NCBI RefSeq assembly: GCF_001949145.1
Contig: NW_019091385.1
Location: 239,152 to 303,151 of the forward strand
Source of the DNA: Acanthaster planci
Lineage: Eukaryota; Echinodermata; Asteroidea; Valvatida; Acanthasteridae
Length of the DNA: 64,000 nucleotides
Reading direction: 5' to 3'
Shown: positions 58,201-64,000 of the stretch, piece by piece
Layout of the letters: every line of letters starts with the position of its first letter
Numbering within the stretch: position 1 is the stretch's first letter
Position numbers and translations under genes: made by a program
Notes under the pieces: generated by a model
What the model was told of the DNA's origin: nothing
Database searches by the model: none
What the model saw: the letters and a program-made list of their open reading frames with translations, nothing else

Positions 58201-61200
58201 TTTGCAGTTTTTCAATTTTGACCTTTTTATCCTGTCTAGGACTGGATCTTTAAGCAGATCTGCCACAGTGCCCCTCCCCTCCATCCCCTCTGCCCACCCC
58301 TCCTGGAGGCCTATGTAACCTCGGTGGTAGTGCCCACCCAATCAGGTACTAAGCAGTACCGGAACGAACCACTCACCGAGAGGGAGATCCTATCTGTGTA
58401 CAAGACCTCCAACGTTTCGCTGTTGCGGGCGTCGGTTCTTGCTGAGGATCCGGGTGTGGCCGGGGAGGGCGGGTCCGGATTGACGGTTCAGCTGTTGATG
58501 CTGTACTATTTACTGCTCTATGAGGACTGTGTGCTCAGCAACATGAAAACATTGGGTAGGTTTGTCTTTATCCATTTCAGTTTAAGACTTTACTTTCTGA
58601 CCATGTCCCCAACTGGCTCAGATTAATTTTGAGACGTTTACTGAGGTTACATTGGAAAATGCCGTTTTGAAATATCATGCCGCTACTATTGAGAAATTGT
58701 TGCTAAGCATGTTTTTGTGCTAAGCTGAAACTAGCCATGTGATGTGCCCACAGGCAAGTCACTTTACTCTAACTTTGCCTCTCTCCACCAGGAGGATAAA
58801 TAAGTGCCAGCAGTAGTTGGGATTGGCCTGTGATGGATGAGCATCCCACCCAGGGGGGGAATAAACATATTCTCGGTTATTTGATGTCAAGGAAACGGGA
58901 GATAAATGCCGTCCTGATGGATTTCACTATTTTAGGAATGGGTTTCAGTTTTTAGAGCTGTAATTATGTTTGAAATATTTGACACAGTCATGCACAACGA
59001 GCGGCCCCAGTCCTACTCCTCTAAGCTCACCTCCCAAATCCCCATCAAGTATCTCCTCCATGAAGCCCAGCGGCACCAGCCAGACTATGCCGGGCTCTAC
59101 CCCTCCCTCCTACGCCTCCTGGCCACCCACTACCCCCACTTGTGCCTGGTGGAGGACTGGCTAGGGGAGGAGTTAATGGAGGAAGAAGTGGGTGGCAGAG
59201 AGAGGAAGAAACGGCAGGGCGGGGCCCCCGCCTCCAAGTGTTCCCCTGCGAGACTTCGGAATGGTGAGTCGGTGCCTGATTCGACTCAGATCCTGAGGGA
59301 ATACGGGCGTTTCACAATAGCATGCCTCAAAGAGATTGCAACGCTTTGGCTAATCACAAAATGCGTAATCTGTGGACCCAATGCGTGCTTGGAAAGGGTC
59401 GACAGATTTCGTGCATTGTGATTGGCCGACGCATTGCAAACTGTTGGAGGCACGCCGATGTGAATCGCCGGTATTGTCTTGGGTACACATCCTTGTCCTG
59501 TGCTTGTTACCATTATTTCTGGTAATGAAACCAAGGACTCCTCAAAAACACCTTAGCCATTATAGCTCGTAAGCCTGAAGAAACCTGTAGAGAGGAGACA
59601 GTGAGAAGCAGTTACAGTTTTAGAGGTGGGAGGAAAACCTCAGAGGAATATTCTGGGTGAGAACCCATGGAATCTGGGAGGCAAAATCGATCTTTTCATT
59701 TCTGGGCGGCGCACAAAGACCAATTACCATATATACAAGAGCCAGGGTCTGCCTTCTTTCACTGTGTTCGCTCGAGCGTTGGCTGAGAATAATAGCTACA
59801 GCTGAAAAGCGGGCTGAGGATCTCAATTTTTACGGCGGCTTTTGCCGCCCTCCCGGTGCAAAGGGGTTAAAACACCAAGATTGAGCAAGAATTACACCGA
59901 ATCTTGTTGGACTAGGCATGGTAAGGGTGAAGTTCTTGTCTGCAAGTTCCGGAAGAAATTCCACCGATTTTTTTTTTTTCAGTTATAATCCTCAAGGCTC
60001 TGTCTTTTTTGAACCCCAGCCCTGCAGCACGCCCGCGAGGACCCGTCGGAATCTCTCCTCCTCCTGAGACGCCTCTGTCAGTCAGAACCTCATCACCTGA
60101 TGGATTTTGCCGAGGTTCTGGTGGACAGCCTCCCTGGCTTGCTGGGTGAAAGGGTGCCTCGACAAGTTGTGACCTTGGCCGTCAAGCTGTGGAGGATGCT
60201 GAACACGGTCATGCTCAGAAAGTAAGAATTGAAACATTTCCTTAGCGACTGTTGAAAAAAGTGTCTTTATGATGTAAGTCTTCGTCCGTGTTTTGCAACT
60301 GTTTCTTCTTCTTAAATTTTTCATTCCTTATGCTTGTTGGTAAGGTATGAATAGTTTTATTATTTTTTTTTCAGCTCACAAGAAAGCATTAATTTGAAAC
60401 TCAGTGGCAGCGTTCATCCATGCTGAATCATTATCACAGGCTGCATGGTCTAGTACAAGCAATGGATTAGTCATATTTGTTACCTTTTAGCCTATTGAGT
60501 CTTGGGTTTATGTGTGATGATATCGACAGAAACATTTTAAAACTGTTCATTGTTGCTAGCCCAACGCCTCTACAGTCTAACGATTGATTGTAAAGATTTT
60601 GATAGATCCAGGAATCTGTGGACTATTCACTTTCTGTCTACATGGGATTTGCTGTTGTAGTTGAGTTCAAAGAATGCATTCCTATTGAAATGTTATTGGC
60701 TTGTGTTCAACGTCTAGTGGATGGAAGAAAATAGGAAGTTAGAACCGACCTGAATTCTGCCACATTTGAGTCAATTTGTCGTGTTTTAAGCAAGGTATCA
60801 GCGGAGTACCAGTCATAGGCAGTATAGTTTGCCTGACATCCTAGCTGGTAAGCTTGGACCTATTGTGTACTTCTTTTGAGGGTGGTTTTTCTTGGTTTTT
60901 AAGAGCGTGATTTGTTGTTTTGTCGAGGTTGCGAGTGATGACCGTGAATGCGCTGGTGTGCACAAAGCCAGTGGTACCGTTCACTGAGGAAGACATCACG
61001 CTGGATCCACTGATCGTGCTCAGATGTGATCTCAGAGTATTCAGGTCAGTTTTGCTGAATCGTTATTCTTGTTTATCATGTTGCCTTAAGTTAAATACCT
61101 TTTTCGGCAGCTTCACAGAAAATTATCTGGACATATCGCTGTCTTCAACAACAACTATACATAAATTGATTTCTGTGACTTAGGTGTCCGCCAATCTTGG

Positions 61201-61424
61201 ATGTGGTCATGCAGATGTTGACCGCCTACCTGGCCGCGTCCAGAGCCTTCCTGGCCACCCATCTCCAGTCCAGCCCCAGCATCCTCAGGCGGCCCGAGCA
61301 GGGACTGACCCCTCAGCCCACCGACCCGGAGAGGGAGGAGCTGAAGAGCGCCCTCATTGCCGCGCAGGAGAGCACCGCCGTGCAGCTGCTGTTAGAGATA
61401 TGTCTGCCATTGGAAAACGAGGAG
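52228..61424 (+). CDS. INTS2: Integrator complex subunit 2, 16 exons, C-terminus beyond window
   Basis: Nuclear scaffold subunit of Integrator, which cleaves snRNA 3' ends and terminates paused Pol II transcripts. Exons: 52228-52511, 53465-53597, 54187-54286, 54402-54515, 54703-54833, 55116-55289, 55863-56038, 56271-56396, 57119-57302, 57543-57611, 57732-57866, 58240-58555, 58988-59263, 60020-60221, 60928-61044 and 61184-61424; all junctions are in phase, giving 926 codons. Landmarks shared with human INTS2: LPCLVRMSLCAP, VNSIVALLSVDF, VANVPDSF, NGERQDEDSYGGRRR, DLVCSTLGMK, FTEQVVTAHAV, GYLPIHCVYNLL, LRLLATHYPHLC, VMTVNAL, DPLIVLRCD and LLLEICLP. The start is the ATG at 52228 (GCGACCATG context); human has a slightly longer N-terminus. 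About 240 C-terminal residues of the 1204-aa human protein are not found before 64000; the last donor (GAG|GTAAGT at 61424) requires further exons. Confidence 0.95.
53741..53893 (-). repeat. tRNA-derived SINE, minus strand
   Basis: Read on the minus strand: A-box-like TAGCCTAGTGGTTAGG, B box GGTTCAAATCC (53833-53843), then GGCAAGACACTTTACCCC, as in the copy at 8590. It is in INTS2 intron 2. Confidence 0.75.
56765..57030 (+). repeat. SINE-related copy
   Basis: Shares GGGCAAGCCACTTTACCC and GGAAACAGGAGGTAAACACA with the SINE at 8590. The head is degenerate (GGTCATGTTTGAATTC where the B box is expected). It is in INTS2 intron 8. Confidence 0.65.
58735..58925 (+). repeat. SINE-related copy, 5'-truncated
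   Basis: GGCAAGTCACTTTACTCTAA, CCTGTGATGGATGAGCATCC and AAGGAAACGGGAGATAAATG match the body of the same family; the tRNA head is missing. It is in INTS2 intron 12. Confidence 0.65.
59299..59476. mobile_element. Foldback MITE-like element, copy 3
   Basis: From AATACGGGCGTTTCACAAT to GTGAATCGCCGGTATTG, with arms homologous to copies at 14487-14677 and 15931-16061, including GTGATTGG and GACAGATTTCGTGCA. It sits in INTS2 intron 13, directly before the dispersed repeat at 59515. Confidence 0.75.
59515..59660 (+). repeat. Dispersed repeat, copy 2 of the 11715 family
   Basis: TTTCTGGTAATGAAACCAAG, AAGCCTGAAGAAACCTGTAG and AGAGGTGGGAGGAAAACC match 11715-11915. It is in INTS2 intron 13. Confidence 0.65.
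59700..59860 (+). repeat. Dispersed repeat, copy 2 of the 43425 family
   Basis: CCAATTACCATATATACAAG, AGCCAGGGTCTGCCTTCTTT and GCTGAGGATCTCAATTTTTA match 43425-43575 with about 90 percent identity by eye. It is in INTS2 intron 13. Confidence 0.8.
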
Positions 61425-62737
61425 GTAAGTCCTTTCCCGTCCTTCCGCTGTCCTGAAACGCTGTGCAGTGTTTGTTTCTGAATATTGTAACCATCATCAC
61501 CAGTGCTTCATCACAAGGAGCCCAAGGAGTTCAATTTAGGGGTTTTATACTTGTGACATGTTGCTAAGGATTGATCGATTGCTTTTTTTAGCTCAATATT
61601 TGGGTCTGTTATGGCTATACCATACCGAAGGTCGATCATTGAAAGACTTTTTTTTTAAATATAAGAATAAATAGTTAAACGCAAATGAGAAAAGGGGGCT
61701 AATACAGAGGCATATTCAGAAGACAGTTTGACGCAGAAATGTCTTATAAGACAAAAACTTGACAAGCGACACTAACGGCAGACCATATACATGTACATGT
61801 AGTTATTATTTACAGACTTCTCACCCTTTGTTTTCTCTTCGTATTTAAAATGAGTTGCCTCTATTTTGCCAGAATTTCCGCAAAATTGTGACTTTCCGAA
61901 TGACTGCTTAACAGCTTTGCCCAACCGTTGTCCAACCATTTGTGTTCTAGTCGCCATGGTAACTTTGCTTTACTCGTACATTGGGGGTCATAACTAATTG
62001 GTACACATTTTCTGACAGCACAGGTATACATGTATACAACATTCAACATTTCTCCTAACGAAAAAAATTGTTTTGCTCAAAGAAGCCAAACTTTCTTTTA
62101 TAAATCAAGAAACTCAAAAGGTAATTTTTATCACCTGGCCTTATTTGTCTGACAGCAGCGATAACTTGTTTTTTGATTTTGTCAGATAAACAAGAAAACT
62201 TAAATCACAGCCACTTCACCTCAAACGAATGTAGAATGGCAGAACAAAATGGTTGGAAGTGTTTTGATGGTTGACTTGTTGGCAGAAAATGCTTTCATCG
62301 GGAGGGATTATTTGCTTGAGTAATTTGAAATGTGATGTATTTATTTTTATTGGAAGTTTGTGAGGGGTCTGGTCTCTGACGATACCTCATATTTGGGCTT
62401 TAGGTCATAGTTTGTGACTACACACCGTAACATGGTTTAACATGGTTTTAAATTTTAACTACCCGCTGATAACTGCCCCAGCACACCAATATCTCCTGCA
62501 TGCAGTGCCAACGTCAGTAAGTTGGCTACCAAGAAAACACAATTTTACAAGTTGTGACGCCATTTGCAAGTTGTTTTGGGTATATCTGGGTATATTTGTG
62601 TATGCTTAAAGGGAACTACGGTATCAGTCGTCTTAAATATCTGTCAAGAATGAGTGATGTAGATTTGCTTCATCTTTGAGTAGACTTTGGGGGCTGTTTT
62701 GAAGAGGGATTTTCAGTGGCAATATATGTACATGTAA
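61425..62737. other. INTS2 intron or 3' spacer before the second TRIM gene
   Basis: Follows the consensus donor at 61425. I found no exon encoding the conserved C-terminal INTS2 blocks here. The segment just above 62700 would hold the 3' UTR of the minus-strand TRIM gene. Confidence 0.45.
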
Positions 62738-64000
62738 TTACACACGATGGTAGATTTGCAAGAAATCCCATCCGCCCATCACCAGATGGGCGGCAGGTGT
62801 GAAGGTCATACCAAGAAGATAAATGCATTGCTTGATGACACATTCAATATATTCGCCGTCAGCATTGAAGACGTGAATGTTTGCTGCACTTGGTGAAGAG
62901 CGTAGGCCTTCCGCAACAAAGATGGTGCCTTCACTGTTGCAGCATACGCCCAGTGGCCTACGTGTGTCTACCTCGAACACCGTGCCCCCATTGTAATCTT
63001 TACACACCAATTTACCCACGTTGTGGTTGGTGTAGATTAGCTGCTTGTTGGTGATGACCAGTTCGTGTTCAATCATCGGCGCCCGTAGTTTCCAGATGAG
63101 GATTCCATCGGGCTTGTGGAGGCTGATCTCGTCCTTTCCCTTGTAGCCCACAGCTATCAGGTTGTTCTCGTCCACGGCCAGGCAGGTCGGTACCTTGTCC
63201 GAATCATGTCCTGGCTGGAACTGATGGAGGAGCTGATATTCCCGGCTGAGGATCTTGACTGCACGGACATCAAGTACGACGAGTTGGTCCAAGCTGTTCA
63301 CGGCGACCTTGCGTGGACCCGCAAGAACTGGAATTTGTAGAATTTTGTGGGAGAAAGGGGATTGAGGGTTGCTTGTCGGTAAATATGTCATCAGCTGTTT
63401 GAGTTTGCTGTTCACGGTGACTATTTCATTGTTGGAGAAGACTGCAACGGAAGTGACCGCGTATTTCCCCTCCAGCTTCATTTCGCTCTTCAATCGCCAC
63501 TCGGTCTCGTCCTTCAGAATCAGCCTTCCAAGTGACTTCTCGGTCTCCTCACTCGCTTGAAAATCCATGTAGTTCAACTTCTCGGGCACCGACTGCGGTG
63601 GTTGTTCTGTCAGTTGTCTGACGGGGTGCAAGATTTTCGGCCTGAGATGTAAAATCTCCGTCTTGATTTCTTGAGCTAGGAGCTGGTGCATCTTCTCCAG
63701 TGTCTGCTCTGCTACGGTCAGCTGTGCGTCGTTGGCGTCATCAGCAGCATTAAATATTTTTACTCTGTCTTGGTAGATCTCCTTGGCCTCTTGCTTCAGT
63801 TTCTTTTCCTTCTCCCTGATCCTAGCAACCTCCATAGCAACCTCTTCGTCAGCGCTTTGGGAGATCTTCCTGTTGGTGGCCTCAAACATAGTGTCTAGTT
63901 TCTTGCGAGACTTAGCTGTGTGTTTCTTTGCATTACTGAGTTCCGCTTTCTTCTTTTCCATCTTTGCCATGACTGCCGCAATTTCTTGTTTGCATTTGTC
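62738..64000 (-). CDS. TRIM protein paralogue, C-terminal part (runs off window)
   Basis: The reading frame is open from the right edge to the stop at 62738, about 420 codons in the window. It begins DKCKQEIAAVMAKMEKKKAE, aligned to the end of the second B-box and start of the coiled coil of the TRIM at 32591-34477. Shared blocks: KKLDTMFEATN, KQEAKEIYQDRVK, LLHQFQPG, CLAVDENNLIAVGYKGKDEI and GTIFVAEG. It has a coiled coil followed by the NHL-like C-terminal region. An internal ATG at 63970 is not the true start, since homology continues upstream; RING and B-boxes should lie beyond 64000. It is intronless in the visible part, convergent with INTS2 and probably inside its next intron. Confidence 0.88.
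   Translation of the reverse strand, partial: DKCKQEIAAVMAKMEKKKAELSNAKKHTAKSRKKLDTMFEATNRKISQSADEEVAMEVARIREKEKKLKQEAKEIYQDRVKIFNAADDANDAQLTVAEQTLEKMHQLLAQEIKTEILHLRPKILHPVRQLTEQPPQSVPEKLNYMDFQASEETEKSLGRLILKDETEWRLKSEMKLEGKYAVTSVAVFSNNEIVTVNSKLKQLMTYLPTSNPQSPFSHKILQIPVLAGPRKVAVNSLDQLVVLDVRAVKILSREYQLLHQFQPGHDSDKVPTCLAVDENNLIAVGYKGKDEISLHKPDGILIWKLRAPMIEHELVITNKQLIYTNHNVGKLVCKDYNGGTVFEVDTRRPLGVCCNSEGTIFVAEGLRSSPSAANIHVFNADGEYIECVIKQCIYLLGMTFTPAAHLVMGGWDFLQIYHRV

Overview
The window is animal nuclear DNA, AT-rich and intron-dense, with consensus GT-AG splice sites, a tRNA-derived SINE family, several foldback (MITE-like) elements, minisatellites and two assembly gaps (23112-23572 and 47293-47967). 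The gene set is metazoan: beta-sarcoglycan, Integrator subunit 2, glucoside xylosyltransferase, rolling stone-like, DUF229 and a small TRIM family. A TRIM family with an NHL-like tail, together with ACATGT-rich AT DNA, fits a marine invertebrate deuterostome (echinoderm, hemichordate or amphioxus type). That placement is an inference and the species cannot be fixed from the window.

Layout. 1-2754: no recognised gene. 2755-4596 (+): single-exon GXYLT-like Notch O-glucose xylosyltransferase with a Q-rich stem. 4597-7358: its probable 3' UTR and spacer. 7359-15090 (+): exons of a class III aminotransferase of the glutamate-1-semialdehyde aminomutase type, unusual for an animal; motif order is scrambled around the PLP-lysine region and some splice junctions are missing, so it may be a decaying copy or a local misassembly. 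16351-24323 (+): beta-sarcoglycan, seven exons, 315 aa. 24324-27663: spacer with repeats. 27664-44980 (-): a DUF229 type II membrane protein, about 18 exons and 800 aa, whose largest intron carries an intact single-exon TRIM gene on the opposite strand (32591-34477) and degenerate TRIM 3' fragments (to 36766). 44981-48864: spacer with an 18-bp minisatellite. 48865-50546 (+): rolling stone-like four-or-more-pass membrane protein, three exons, 260 aa. 52228-61424 and beyond (+): INTS2, 16 exons (926 codons) in the window, C-terminus beyond the right edge. 62738-64000 (-): C-terminal part of a second single-exon TRIM gene, opposite in strand to INTS2 and possibly inside its next intron.

The genes are independent monocistronic units with no operon logic. 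Their functions are Notch glycosylation (GXYLT), the sarcolemmal sarcoglycan complex (SGCB), Pol II transcript processing (INTS2), ubiquitin signalling or innate immunity (TRIM), a membrane protein of the muscle-fusion family (rolling stone), an uncharacterised sulfatase-fold enzyme (DUF229) and a possible PLP enzyme. The most notable items are the GSA-aminomutase-like gene with shuffled motifs, the repeated pattern of intronless TRIM genes antisense to multi-exon genes, mobile foldback elements carrying CCAAT/E2F-like or CRE-like motifs near SGCB, and recurrent CTCF-like motifs.
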